A DNA stretch of 64,000 nt from Pseudeuparius sepicola (lineage: Eukaryota > Arthropoda > Insecta > Coleoptera > Anthribidae), in contig OY987298.1 in the NCBI GenBank assembly GCA_963920635.1, forward strand, positions 62,725,949 through 62,789,948. The letters run 5' to 3'. Shown here piece by piece: positions 30,691 to 42,456 of the stretch. The position numbers and the translations under genes were made by a program. Under the pieces are notes generated by a model. It ran no database searches, was not told the DNA's origin, and saw nothing but the letters and a program-made list of their open reading frames with translations. Position 1 is the first letter of the stretch; each line of letters begins with the position of its first letter.

Positions 30691-31240
30691 GGGCACTGCC
30701 TCATGGCAAACGAAGGTTCAGCCTCGGGAGCACATAGCAGCCCTTGTCATAGCCTACAATAACTAAAAGATCATGCTTAATTTCACAATAAAAAATCTTG
30801 AGTTTGTCACTAGCTTTTTCCTAAACACGTAGGTACCTACAATAAAAACTAAATATTGATAAAAGCCATTGTAATGCATAAATAATTTTTTCTTGATTAG
30901 AGATTTTCACAGGTTGTATTATTTGATTATTAAATGCACGGGAACTGGGAACTCATTATTAAATATTTGATTTTTTGAAAATTTACAAAAATCAAGCAAG
31001 GTTGTCCCTGATCAAGCCATCTAAAATCTAACCCAACTTTTTTTGGAGACATTTAGATGTATTTTGTGGTGACATTGACATGCGTCAAAAATCATAAAAC
31101 AACTGAAAATAATTCAGGCGGTTTGTAATGGAAGTACCCCAAAAACAGGGATTTACAAAGGCGTACTTCGAAAACTAGGACTTTCATTAATACTGTATAC
31201 AAAAATTTAAACAAGGAATAAGGTAGCCAGCATTCAAACT
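30691..31240. other. Unassigned AT-rich spacer
   Basis: No gene, terminal repeat or low-complexity tract recognised. Confidence 0.4.
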
Positions 31241-31640
31241 GTCAAAATAGGGTTAAAAATAGCGGCGAATTTAATCTCTTTTCGATCCCTGCGCCTTCCC
31301 GTGCGCAATAGGGTCAAAAGCGGTATATGTTGTGAGCAGGGCCGAATGCAACCCGCACACCTCATCATCCCTCTGGCGGTGCGTATCTCTCCCCCGCAGC
31401 CGGCGCTCCCTGCGTGTGTGTTTGTTTTGATGTGATTTAACCGCCAATTTAGAACCGGGCTGGAGGTGGGGCGACCCCCACTGCCTCCCCCCCTCAAATT
31501 GTCAAACCTGATAATCCGTGGCATAAATCGCCCCCACGGCGCGGGATTAGGCCCGGCCGGCCCGTCCGTCGGCCGCATGCAAACGCGGGGGACATGACGC
31601 GGTTTTTCGGAATTGTAATGGCAGAAGGGGAAGATATTCC
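31241..31640. other. GC-rich island
   Basis: GC-rich block with CCCCCGCAGCCGGCGCTCC, GGAGGTGGGGCGACCCCC and CGGCCGGCCCGTCCGTCGGC. A 149-codon minus frame spans it (31234-31683), but its Arg/Gly/Pro composition and lack of motifs point to compositional openness. A regulatory island or conserved noncoding block remains possible. Confidence 0.4.
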
Positions 31641-34020
31641 CGTATACAGGGTTGTACATAACTACTGCCGACTGATGTACCAACCAGGCGAAAAAGCCCT
31701 AAACAATGCTAGATAGAAACAATGCTACAGAGAAAACATATCATTACAATTTTCTATGCCTCACTTAAATTATCTGTCCTTAAAATTTCGAAAAATTTCA
31801 CCTGCGGCGCATTTTAATAAGCGAATACCTCCTTTTAATTCCTGCTTTTAAATATCAATAAGCATTATAAACCCACCAGCCACCAGGAAATAAATTTCTA
31901 TAGATAGATTGTAGATTCCCATCTATATTCTACATTCGGCCCTTTGAGAATGTTAATTTATAGGCTGTGATAATAAATTTATAGGCACTAACTTATATTT
32001 TTACTTTCACACCACTCAAGGAATTCTTTCTCGGGGTTTTATGTAAAAGAAAAAAGGAGCACCTAATACTTCTTACACTTAGCTTACTTAATTATTTTTA
32101 ATTCATTTAAAATGTCTGACCTTGGAAATTTGAAAATTTTCTCCTGCGGCGCAATTCTTGACAATAAAAATTGAACTTTTTTCCCCCATCGACAAAGTGT
32201 ATCTACGACCCTGTAGGTACGCTGTATTTATCACTCCAAACTGATTGATATTGAAAAGCTAGGTAATTACTTTGTTCTCTCAAAACAACCAAAGACTATA
32301 CCCTCGACTATGTTTAATTTTTCAAATTAAGCTTTTACAGCGTTGTTCACTTTTATTATTATTATTATTATTATTAAGTAATTCTACAAAAAATAATAGT
32401 AACGTTGTCAACCAGCCCCCCCTGACAATAATTTCGGGTTGCGTCACTGAGGTGATTGCTTTTTTAAAAATAAGGGTTATTTTCACTAGTAATCGCTCTA
32501 GTGCGTGAATTATTGCCGGAAATTTTTCGAGTACACGAATTTTCTTGAAAAATTCGTATTAGAGAAAAATTTCCGGATATTAATAATTCAAGAACGTGGG
32601 GGATTCGGTAAGAAAATTCCATATCTACACGTAAATTAAGCGAAATTTTCAAAATTTTTGTTTAGTACCTAATATGTTACAATGTCACATTATAATAATG
32701 ACATCTGTCAAGAAATTTCCGCTGTAATCACCTCCTGCTGCCTAGAACAAGTGAGAATATTTCCGGAAATTTTTTGAGTTGCCATGACAACGAAGCAAAA
32801 AACGATCCTCTCATTGGTCAAAAAAGGTAGGTATGGAATTTTCGTATTATTTGCTTATATAGGGTGAAGCAAAATCACAATATTATCGACTTTTTTCAAA
32901 AACGGTTCGCACTAAAAAATTAAAATTTGGTGGATGGATCTCACTAATCAAATGGCCTTTTTAGGTAATAGTATATTTCACCAGTCTGGAAATATATAAT
33001 ATATTCCGTGCGCGTGTGACAAATTCTCGTGTGGGGAGAAGCCGAACACGGGAAGCTATGCAAGCATTAAAAAATCTATTTCTGGACTGTAAGGAACGAT
33101 ATGTTTTATTATACTTCTTTCAAAACGAAAACAAAAACGAAAGAAACTTGGAACATTTTTATCTTCGAAAATAAACAACGCTGACTATACGGTGTTTGGT
33201 ATGTTTGATATGTTTCCATGGTTACTCTCAAATTATTTCAAAGATGATATATGTTTAAAAAAATATTATAGAAATGTATCTAATGTAACGAAGTTATAGT
33301 ATTTCTAAAGTCACTTGGAACAGCATAAAAACCTGTGAATTTTATACGGGTAATTTCGGCTGATAAGTCTGGTATTTTTACCAGTAGCAGAGCGTGGTAA
33401 AAGCTATGAAATAGATCGCGCCTCGTATATCACTGTGTTCCGAGTGAGTTCATTTATATTTTACTAGGGTAGCTCGAGAACAGGCTCTTCCGCCAATAAA
33501 ATACGAGTCAAAACACTTTTTTAACCATATTAAACCGCACCTGGTATTATAAGTAAAAGGAGATGAAGGAGACAGAGACGATAGATATTGTAGTAAAAAC
33601 AATTGACTGCATGCTCGCCTGATATAATATATCACCAATACTTGCATGGGCTACACTGTTCGACGGCCGGCCACTTGTACAGCGGAATGCGGTGGATAGG
33701 CGTGCGATAATTTCACAGATTTTAGGATATACCTACTTGCGTAAATAGTTGTAAGTAATCGATATGGCTTTTTAGAGACCTTTTGACAATATTGTATGGT
33801 GCATTAACCTTTACGTTGTGTTTGACGACAACCTTAAAAAAAACCTTAAAAGTGAAATATAGTGTTGCTTTTAGAATATGTATATCTTTAAAAAACTGCG
33901 TGACGCTTATGTCCTATATTGAGTTTTTTTATGCAATTAGAGTTTTTTATGCTGTTTCAAGTGACTTTAAAAATACTATACCAGTTTTGAGTTTTCATTT
34001 TTATTTCAATCCAATTTAAT
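31641..34020. other. AT-rich spacer with minor repeats
   Basis: The stretch has a (TTA)n microsatellite at about 32351-32377. A weak hairpin at about 32505-32590 has TTATTGCCGGAAATTTTTC facing GAAAAATTTCCGGATAT. No coding sequence or RNA gene is recognised. The CCGGAAATTTTT word recurs in the palindrome at 59.6-60.4 kb. Confidence 0.4.
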
Positions 34021-34489
34021 TCTTCGCCGCGCTATTTTTAGCGGCCGGCCATCCGCCGGAGTTTTTATATTCATGCCAATGATTCTTTTTTTTCTCATGG
34101 GGTGGTCGATATTTTAGTTGCATTTAATTAAATGTTAGTTGTGATTACTTTTCGGCTTTCCGCCGCTTAATAATAAATTCTTGTTTTACCAAGAGGGATG
34201 AGGGACACCGGAAAGGGGTAGAACCGGGGCACTAATTCAGCTAGAGCCGCCGTTTTTTGGGAATCCGGGTATATTGGACGTGCCCGACTCAGAGGGACCA
34301 CCGTCCGAGACCTGTACGGGGTGCAACAACCCTTAACTACCAGCATAGCCTCCGGCGGCCGTTTTGGATGCCAGAAGGGTGGGTACGATCACCAAACAAT
34401 GGGCCGGCGCACTCACCGCTAGAAGGCGTCACCCAACGAAATAAAAAGGCTGGGGTCGCCGAGGAGGCTCTCCTGCCGATACATTCCTG
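34020..34489 (+). other. GC-rich island, possible 5' exon
   Basis: GC-rich sequence ends in CCTG followed by GTGAGTATTTT, a strong 5' splice-site context at 34489/34490. A 78-codon frame (34257-34493) runs into the site and would stop just after splicing, so if this is an exon it is more likely untranslated or noncoding. I found no family resemblance. Chance occurrence of a donor is also possible. Confidence 0.3.
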
Positions 34490-34774
34490 GTGAGTATTTT
34501 TAGGTTTAGACTGTTTCTCCCTAGCCCTACCTCTCCTTAAGAAAAGAAAAACCCCCCGAACCTTGTTGGAATGGCGAGAATTCCCGGATCAACTTCCGTA
34601 TAGCGAAACCCTAATGTTACCACCTTAGAAGTTAGGATAAGAGTAATAGTGTGAGGCTAAGACATTTTTGAGCTTGCTTCTGCACAAAATATAACCGCTG
34701 TATTACTATAGTAGTTCAGTATACCTCGAGGTAGATCCTGTACTGCCCGCTTAAACGCCTATTTCTTTTTACAG
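34490..34774 (+). other. Candidate intron with nearby poly(A) signal
   Basis: The interval starts GTGAGTATTTT and ends TTTCTTTTTACAG, giving 285 bp, a normal insect intron size. The putative second exon from 34775 has an AATAAA at 34848-34853 followed by a GT-rich stretch. Together these would form the 3' end of a spliced plus-strand transcript. Only splice signals support this. Confidence 0.3.
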
Positions 34775-34869
34775 ATCCGTGGACCTCTCTGGGCCAGCCA
34801 GGTCAATTTAAGAATTGTTAAATACCATACGCTCGAAATTTGTACTCAATAAACCGAGTGAAATTTGTC

Positions 34870-35440
34870 TCACCCTTTCTTTACTTATACGCACCACAGA
34901 ACCCCGAGAAAATTTCTTTCTCTGACTGGAAGTTATCCCGGGCATAGCCGAGCATACCGCTCTAAAAAACTGGCGCCTGAGCAACCGCTCCGCAGGAAGT
35001 CCGATTTTCTCTTTCTAAAATAAAAGAGGCTATAAGGAAGACCACCGAAAATTACTAAGAAGGGAAAATCGGACGTATACACAAAACAAAGAAATATAGA
35101 GGAGTCTATAGAGAGCCAAACGTGAGTAAGTGAACCAGTAATTAAATCAGCTGATTCCAACAAAAACCACAGCACAAAAATAAGTAAAACGTCAAACAGT
35201 GTGTCCTGGGCATCATAAGCGCAATTTTTCCTCCTGTCGTGTAATATTTTGTAAATCACGAAGACGATAAAGTCTTGTTGTATATTACCGGGGCCGAAAG
35301 AATAGTGGGATTTCTTTTTTAATTAATGCTAATATAAAGTTTTACAATCTTTGTTATTGAACTTTGCAGCTTTTCGAAAGATAAGGTGATTAAGAGTGGT
35401 ATTTATAACAAGTTTAACTGACTAAATTAAACATATCTAT
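34870..35440. other. Possible LTR-retrotransposon leader
   Basis: Following the AATAAA at 34848, the sequence AACTGGCGCCTGAGCAACCG at about 34967 looks like the primer-binding region found just after a 5' LTR (TGGCGCC matches the 3' end of several tRNAs). I could not delimit an LTR, so this is tentative and competes with the transcript-end reading. Confidence 0.2.
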
Positions 35441-35443
35441 ATA

Positions 35444-36364
35444 CAGTGTGGTCATTTAAGTGTGCAATATATGGGATTTTTGTTTATTAATTGCACAACA
35501 AAAATACAAATATTCCCGAAAGTTTGTGCATGTTCGATAATCATATTAGGCGCACTTAGAATGGTTGTAAGACAAACAGCATACAGGGTAGGTAAAAAAA
35601 TATAAAAATTGTTCAAGAGTAAAGTACCCTTATTTCAAAAAAAATCAGGAAAAAGCTATTAAGAAAAGTTGTTTAGAATTAAAAGTTATACCTAAATGAC
35701 AAGACATGGCCTCCTAAGAAAAAAATATATTAAAAAAAAAACATTAATAATCTCCTAAAAAAATTTTGTTTTAATATTCACCCTAAAAAATTTCATAAAT
35801 CAATCAAAACTAAATCAATTTCCCATTACTTTGTTCGAATTAAAGCATATTTGTAAAATTATCTTAGATTTTTAATTTTTTAGGGAATCACAAATTTCAT
35901 GTTTGTTGCAACGATATTAAACAAAACTTTAAAATTTCGCAAAAATTCTTCTGAACAAGGTAAAACATTAGTAATGATAATGTGTATATTAAAAAACTCT
36001 CATCTCATTTAAGGTGCAAAGTTTTTATTTTAAATGTTTATTAAAAAACTGTAGAAATTAATTATTGACGAAACATTTTTTTCCTAGGAGGCTATGTTTT
36101 GGTATTTAGCCATAGCTTTTAATTTTAAACAACTTTTCTTAATAACCTTTTGCTGATTTTTTTTTAAATGAGGGTACTTTACTCTTGTACAATTTTTATA
36201 TTTTTTTATCTACCCTATATGCTATTTAACTTGCAACCATTCTAAGTTCTAAGTGCACCTAATATGATTACTGAAGATGCATCAACTTTCGGCAATATAT
36301 GTATTTTGGTTGTGCAATTAGGAAAACAAAGTCCCACATGTTGCACACTTAAATGACAACACTG
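35444..36364. mobile_element. Palindromic MITE, family P1 copy 1
   Basis: CAGTGTGGTCATTTAAGTGT at left faces its near complement at right, with TA at 35442-35443 and 36365-36366. The arms run for over 350 bp each, including CCCGAAAGTTTGTGCATG, CATATTAGGCGCACTTAGAA and CAAGAGTAAAGTACCC. Length is 921 bp. No coding sequence. A second copy is at 55439-56257. Confidence 0.9.
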
Positions 36365-36830
36365 TACATAAAGTTACAATACAAGACAAATATATATTAA
36401 AATATTGTAGCAATAAAACGAAAAAAATCATACAGTCTTTAAGTACTCGCATTTGCAGTAAACATTTCATTGAGAATTTCATAGGAAATTTTGGGCAGCG
36501 CATACTCAAAAAAGGGTGCAACCGTTGTTATTTTGATTCGTTTATTGGATCTTGGATCTAAAAATATTGGCTCATAAAATAATATCTAAGTACTTATTTG
36601 TTACAGGTGCATACCGACAAAGATAATGACGAGCCTGGATATAATATAACAAGTCTAATAATAGCGTTATAGTTTGTATACTTAATAAAATCAAATTATA
36701 GGATAATTACCCAACTAAGAAATGGAAAATAGACATTATACCGGAAAAATTAAAAAGGAGCAATTTCAATTCAATTCAATTTCAAATCTATTTTATTACT
36801 TAAATACTATACAGGGTGGTTTCAATACTG
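36365..36830. other. Unassigned AT-rich spacer
   Basis: A short CAATTCAATTC tract lies at about 36768-36785 and an ACAGGGTGG terminus near 36812. I see no gene. Confidence 0.4.
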
Positions 36831-36839
36831 TCTTGATCT

Positions 36840-36968
36840 GGCACTACACTGCGCTGATCGGTTCGATTTTGTTGATCTGCTTGTTTAGTAGCTGAACGGA
36901 GAAGCCATCGTTCGCGCTGTAAACAAACAGACCGACAAAATCCAACCGATCAAGTGTAGTGCAGTGGT
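36840..36968. repeat. Hairpin repeat
   Basis: CACTACACTGCGCTGATCGG near 36841 faces CCGATCAAGTGTAGTGCAG near 36948, and CTGCTTGTTTAG faces CTGTAAACAAACAG. The whole block folds into one hairpin of about 130 bp with a short loop. Probably a small MITE; ends not defined. Confidence 0.65.
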
Positions 36969-36993
36969 AGAACGCTCGTCTAGCAAGCGATAA

Positions 36994-37185
36994 GTATGCA
37001 AGTTCTTATTATGAAAATGCTGAAAAAAAAAGATGGCGTATCGTTTGCGCATGTCCAAGTACTGTTTAAATTGAATGTTATTTAATCATTTAAACGAGTT
37101 ATTCGATGTATAGTGTACTTGGACATGCGCAAACGGTATGCCATCTTTTTTTCAGCATTTTCATAATAAGAACTTGCATACTTCT
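36994..37185. mobile_element. Hairpin MITE with 68-bp near-perfect arms
   Basis: AGTATGCAAGTTCTTATTAT at 36997 faces ATAATAAGAACTTGCATACT ending about 37183. The arms are nearly identical for about 68 bp through GCATGTCCAAGTAC, and enclose a loop of about 50 bp. High arm identity suggests recent origin. There is no clear target duplication. Confidence 0.75.
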
Positions 37186-37544
37186 CATTGGCAGCCTGTT
37201 CAGAAACGTGGAAAAATTAATTATTAAAATACAAGATCACGTGGCAATAATAGCCCTTTGGACCCACCCTAACGGTATGCCTATGTTTTCCGAGGAATTT
37301 TTTATTTTGAAGTTCATTATAAAACACATGGCAGCCTGTATAAAATCATATCAAAACGCATATTTTTCGAATAATTGAAAACTCAGTTTTTCACATGAAG
37401 AACCCAGGATGACTCTCTGATTCATACGTTATTATTGTGAGAATATGTGCCACATAATGCCCTTTGAAAGGCATATGAGTAAAATCACGTCCAAAAATGT
37501 GTCATCTCCCGGTCCAATAGTAAATTCTTCTATGGTCCTAATTA

Positions 37545-38175
37545 CGCTAAACCAATATTGTGGCAGCTGAAACTGATAACCAGATAACTTCTTCACGTTA
37601 CTAAATTTAATATAGGACTAGAAGATATGTTTTCAGTTAACATATCGATCGTTAAATATCTATTAGCACAAAAATTAATGGACTCTAACTTTTAAGCATG
37701 GTAATTAAATTTATATAGGGCTAGTTAAGTAAAACATTCATTTGACTTCAGTGGTCTAGGGGCATGATTCTCGCTTTGCGTGCGAGAGGTCCATGGTTCA
37801 AATCCCGGTTGAAGCTCCTTTTTTAATTTTATTTTGTTAATTACATTTTCGAGAGGGGAAATGTTTATAATTCTTGTAGTTAATTTATTCCTGAGAAGTT
37901 GGGTTGACAAATTATAGCTACATACACACTGAATAATTATTAAACTATTTGCCGTTGTTAAATTCTCTTTTTAAATACAACTCGTGGTATGCCTAATAAT
38001 AGATAATACCTTTCGTTAATTTATCACTCATTATGATCCCAATGCTAAAAAAATAGGTACCACTCCTGCTGCGCAGTCGTGGTATTTTCAGCTTTGGGAT
38101 TACAATTCGTAAAATGAATGAAAGGTATTATCGATAATAGGCACACCACTTGTTATATTACCCCTGATAATACCA
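37545..38175 (+). repeat. Dispersed repeat D, copy 1
   Basis: Two blocks, 37545-37680 (ACCAATATTGTGGCAGCTGA, GATAACTTCTTCACGTTACT) and 37955-38175 (GTTAAATTCTCTTTTTAAAT, ACTCCTGCTGCGCAGTCGTG, AGGTATTATCGATAATAGGC), match 62105-62515 in the same order and orientation. Between the blocks this copy has about 270 bp that include a tRNA-like sequence; the other copy has only about 80 bp. Confidence 0.8.
37745..37816 (+). tRNA. tRNA-Pro-like sequence with TGC (Ala) anticodon
   Basis: The body is that of insect/animal tRNA-Pro: GTGGTCTAGGGGCATGATTC (D arm, A box), CTCGC-TTTGCGT-GCGAG (anticodon arm) and GGTTCAAATCCCGG (T loop, B box). The loop reads TTTGCGT where tRNA-Pro(TGG) has TTTGGGT, so the anticodon is TGC, an Ala codon reader. 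Six of seven acceptor pairs hold (one a G-T), the outermost fails, and the T stem has two mismatches (CATGG against CCCGG). A Pol III-type T run follows at 37819. Either a decaying tRNA-Pro pseudogene or an isoacceptor-remoulded tRNA; pseudogene is more likely. Confidence 0.5.
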
Positions 38176-39408
38176 CGAATGTGGTATTTTCGATTGCCAA
38201 ATATAGCATGAAACAGGTGTACCTATGCTCCTACTATTTTTTTGTTGTTGTTTTGAGTGATTGCCCATTATCTCTTTTTCTTGTAATTACATTTACACTC
38301 ACTAATCTTACATCCTTATTGTCTTACGTGTACACGGGGAGGGGAAGAAATAGGAGATATAGGTGCATACTTTCATTTAGAATATGGCGGGATATTTAAA
38401 CTTGTTTTCCCAATAATTAAATTATTAAATTATGTGGTACCTCAGGACCTCAGTGATTCAACGTTGCCCTTCCGTGGTTTATTCAAATCATCCTCCATAT
38501 TTTTGACGCCCCTATTTTCTTTCGTAGAAGTCTGTGCTGCTCAAGGTTGAGGGAAATCATTTCATTATCAGTAAAAATATATTTTTACGGTTAGATGAAC
38601 TCCAGGCCCAGATGAGCCAACTTTGTAGGTAACAGAAGACAAATTAACTTGAAAATACTTAGAAACGTCACCAATTCCTAAATATCAAAAATGTAATGAT
38701 ATAAACTAATTTTAAGGGGTTGCTTTGGTCAAAATAAATATTTACAGAGGCAATTAAAAAACGAATATTGGCTTCTTCACACCTTGTATGAATGACAAGT
38801 ACCTAGCTAGTATATATAAATAGTCTTTTAGGTAAATTAATAGTCACAATTACTAATTATTAAACAACATATTTATTTCACAAAATTTGGATAAAATTAA
38901 ATTTACCTATTATAATAGGTAATAATAAAACAAAAGAAAATAATATACACGAAAATGAGTTTTATCTGATTGATGAGTCCAAAATAGCAGCCTCCCGTCG
39001 TTTTCTACACATATCTTTTCTTCTTGCAGATTTTTAAAATATTCAATAACCTTTGTACCTAATGACTGGGCAACTTCAATTTTTGGCTCCAATATTCAAT
39101 ATTAACTTTGTTCCAACAAGAGTTCTGATCCAATTAGATCGCTGAGAACCGGTTCAGAACTATTGTTGGAAAAAACCCATTGCTTTCTTATCTATAGAAC
39201 ACTGCCACAAAAAGGCTAACTAGACTATCCATAACAAGGCGAACCGAGTTATGTCATTATGATTCTTTGGGATCGCACATACCTATTGAACAAAAAATGT
39301 CAGTTATTTTCGTTTGTAGGTATAGTTTTCTAAAAACTAGTAAAAACTAGCAGCGCTATTTATACTGTGCTCTCTATCTTGAAACGGACGCGTATCTAGG
39401 AAAAGTCC
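38176..39408. other. Unassigned AT-rich spacer
   Basis: No gene or structured repeat recognised. Short frames at 38118-38399 (+) and 38910-39092 (-) have no motif. Confidence 0.4.
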
Positions 39409-39789
39409 TTAAGACTCAATGTACACCACGTGCGTGGTGATTCGACATTTTGACCCATAAAATGGCTTTTTTCGATCTGTAGCGAGCAACACGCATAATT
39501 TTAAACTTTTGGTCAATACAGATTATTACTCAAATTTTGAGACAAAAATTATTTAAAAATATTTATCACAATCGCCGTTATTAGCATTTACGCAAAAAGC
39601 CTAATAACGGCCATTGTGATAAATATTTTTAAATAATTTTTGTCTCCAAATGTGAGTAATTACTTAAATTAAAATCTGTATTGACCACAAATTTAAAATT
39701 ATGCGTGTTGCGCGCTACAGATCGAAAAAAGCCATTTTCTGGGTCAAAACGTTGAATCACCACGTACCTGCTGTACATTCAGTCTTAAC
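39409..39789. mobile_element. Palindromic MITE, about 380 bp
   Basis: TTAAGACTCAATGTACACCA at left pairs with GTACATTCAGTCTTAA at right. The arms are nearly identical for about 180 bp (GTGGTGATTCGACATTTTG, GGCTTTTTTCGATCTGTAGC, AAATATTTATCACAAT) around a short loop near 39592. The outer 20 bp differ more than the interior. Long near-perfect arms suggest a recent element. Confidence 0.85.
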
Positions 39790-39989
39790 AATGTTGTAAA
39801 TAAATTTAATGTTCACCGGATTATTTCCAAAGGTTGGTCAGGCTTCCCAGCAATATCACGTATTATACCCGATCTGAAACTAATTTCAACAGTCCATCGC
39901 AGCTCCTATCTGGAGCCGTCCGGCCATTTAGAACGGTCACAATGACCGCCTCTGGACCTACCTCGGGTCAAAGGTCCTGCTAATTACGG

Positions 39990-40225
39990 CTAGTTTGCCG
40001 GCGGGTCGGCGAAAGGACCGACGAAGGCGGGGGCGTGGGTGGGGGGACGCCCCCCCCCCCCCGGACAAACGGGTGTTGCTGCATATGTAAAACCGGCGGG
40101 CCGGCCGGCCGGTCGCCCTTTGTCCGTCATTTGTCTTTGTCGGGGGTGCCCTGGGTGCTCGCCGTCGTCATGGAAACGCCGCGGTCGCCGCCGCCGATCG
40201 CCTTCCATGCAGAGAAAGAGTAGTA
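39990..40225. other. GC-rich island with poly(C) run
   Basis: It has a C12-13 run at 40049-40062, CCGGCGGGCCGGCCGGCCGG and CATGGAAACGCCGCGGTCGC. Frames on both strands overlap and are composition-driven. The CATTTGTCTTTGT word is SOX-like. Regulatory role unproven. Confidence 0.4.
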
Positions 40226-40666
40226 TAGTCCAAAGCACGAAAGAAAACGTTTCTAAAGAATGCATTCTGCGTTGCGAGATTTCCTATACGAGTAGTCGTT
40301 ATTTATTGGCGAATACAAGTTTTATCATATTGAAGCCGAATTTCTGAACTCTATTATACCGAAAACATAAAGCTCGCATCACGGGACCACTTACCCATTT
40401 TTGTTTATCAACACCTATTATATTTTTTTCAACATCGTCGCGTCTACCATCGCCTTTGAAATACGGCAACACAGCACTTATACCAAGCAGTCGGCTGACA
40501 AAAGCAGTTAGTCAACGCGTTTTGTGCCTGTTTCTATAGTACGTAAAGTTAACTGAGTATTTGGGCTACCATACAGACCTCATTTTTTAGGCCGCTGGCA
40601 AGTTTTTTCCGCCGGCTCAGAGAGCTCAGTGGCGTTTCGTATGTTCAGGATTTAACGTGTGCAAAA

Positions 40667-40744
40667 TGAGTAAACAGGGAAGAACGTTGCATTCTCAAGC
40701 CCGAGAAATAATTGCCAATGTTATAAGGGTTTGCCTTCCTCCAT
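40667..40744 (+). pseudogene. Possible transposase N-terminal fragment
   Basis: From ATG 40667 the frame reads MSKQGRTLHSQAREIIANVI and stops after about 25 codons. The L-x-x-Q-A-R-E-I-I-x-N-V-I pattern recalls the N-terminus of a transposase-like family widespread in insects. It is too short to be sure and nothing follows. Confidence 0.3.
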
Positions 40745-41463
40745 AATCTAAGGCATCACCGTTAAGAATAATATTAACAATAAATTAAATAACAATTATA
40801 TGAAAATTAAGTCAGTGAGTTACATAAAATTGAGCTACGCCCCTGAACTGTGACTAATTCTATAATATTGACGAGTTCTTTCCCCTTACGTCGCACGCAT
40901 TCTGCCGTAAGGAGGACTATAGCTAAACAGACAGACCGATTGGTACAATAAAAATACAAGAAACATTTATTAGTGTGATTTGTCAAATTATCGTCCCCGT
41001 ATATGTAGGTGAATTTAAATATCCGTTTAGCACTCTACTCTACTCATTCCACTCTACAACTCGAGTGGAATGTTCATATTGGGCGTTCCGCCACAACCGA
41101 CTTATACCTAAATTATAAAGCCATGGGTTTGTAATGTAAGGCTCCACTGATTACTGGTGCGTGTAAAAATTAACTGATATCGTTGTGCAAATATTACGAG
41201 GAGACAGTGAAGAATAATCATTTTGAAAACGTTAGACGACGATTTGGCGAATGATATAAGTCCTGGGATTTAGGGTACGCTCAAAATGGTCCATTGTACA
41301 AAATAATCCTTACCAACCGAATAAGAAGTGACGTGTCAATTTTTCATAGTTCGGATGACGAAAATAATGAGGACAGAAGTAAAAATCTGTCATGTATTCA
41401 TATTAGTATTAGGTCACATTTAATCATCTTTGTCGTTCCTAATTCACAAAAATGCCACACATC
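40745..41463. other. Unassigned spacer
   Basis: No gene recognised. A CTCTACTCTACTCATTCCACT direct/dyad patch near 41032-41070 is simple sequence. Confidence 0.4.
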
Positions 41464-41470
41464 GTCCTTC

Positions 41471-41660
41471 GAACATTGTATAGCAATGTTGGCGACCCAA
41501 CACGTTTTCTTTGGCAAAACATTGTACATAGCAATGAAGCTCTTTTGTTTTTACAAAAGCGACATAGGTAAATTTTGTCTGTTGAACATTGTACACCAAT
41601 GTTGACAACGCGAAATGTTTTCTTTGGCAAAACATTCTGTAGCAAAGATACATAGCCCAA
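41471..41660 (+). repeat. Tandem duplication, period about 113 bp
   Basis: GAACATTGTATAGCAATGTT at 41471 and GAACATTGTACACCAATGTT at 41584 start two copies, both continuing into GTTTTCTTTGGCAAAACATT. Each begins with an internal ACATTG/CAATGT dyad. Confidence 0.75.
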
Positions 41661-41839
41661 ATCATTCTGAATCCAACGACGATTCCTCTAATATTTGTTC
41701 TATGTTCTCATCGCCTTCCATTTACTTTCTCTTTCTTGTTAACAAGCGCCTACCGGCCCTGCCTGACCATAGGCCTTGTTATGGCCCCCGCTCCTGTGTA
41801 GTAATACGTGTACCTATGCTCTCGTCTACAAGACGCAGT

Positions 41840-42340
41840 TTTCGATATTTCGAGCCCAAATTTGGCGTACGGCCGTCCGAGCTCAAGGGCAACAACCCTA
41901 TTGAAGGGCGTCCGAATCGGGAGAGCCGTTCGGCGTTCGGCCCCCGGATTTTTTTTTGTTTTTTTTTTTGAGAAAAATGGCTAGAGATTGGAAGGGGGAG
42001 CGCCTGTCGAGTTCAATTTCCGCGTGGGGCCGCCCACGGATACGGGCCTCTCGCCTGCCAGAGAGCACCCCGATCGAAAAAGCCGTTCGGCCGTTTGGGC
42101 CGCTTGTTTTTCGCGATTTGGCGAGGTCCCCGGGATCGTACTGTATACGTCGTGGCCGAAGCGCACGCCCGATACGTATTTGTAAACATCGACTGACATT
42201 TGGTATTGTTTTGGTGTGGAGAATTTCCAAATTTCGTAGCGATTTTGGACTTTGGGGGCTCAGAGGCCCATCTTTTATTCCATGGGTGACTTTCAGGTAC
42301 GGGCGCGCTGTATTTTTATGTAAAATGTCGTAGAATATTT
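41840..42340. other. GC-rich island with overlapping open frames
   Basis: A GC-rich block in which plus 41956-42333 (125 codons) and minus 41898-42422 (174 codons) are both open. It contains GTCCGAATCGGGAGAGCCG / CGATCGAAAAAGCCG and a TTTGTAAACATCG forkhead-like word. Neither frame shows a motif or a codon pattern I can defend. Treated as a GC island. Confidence 0.35.
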
Positions 42341-42456
42341 TAGAAAACCCCACGGGACACCAACTATGCCTTATAGGGCTGTATCTTTTGAATCGTAATA
42401 GGTAGACACTTGAAATTTTCACAGAGTGTGTATGGCCGCTATAACAACAAATAATA

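Noticed and set aside
31234..31683. 149-codon minus frame over a GC island
   Set aside because: Arg/Gly/Pro-rich, no domain, and the opposite strand is similarly open; GC content alone suppresses stops.
41898..42422. 174-codon minus and 125-codon plus frames
   Set aside because: They overlap each other on opposite strands in a GC island and neither shows a motif, so I do not support a gene.
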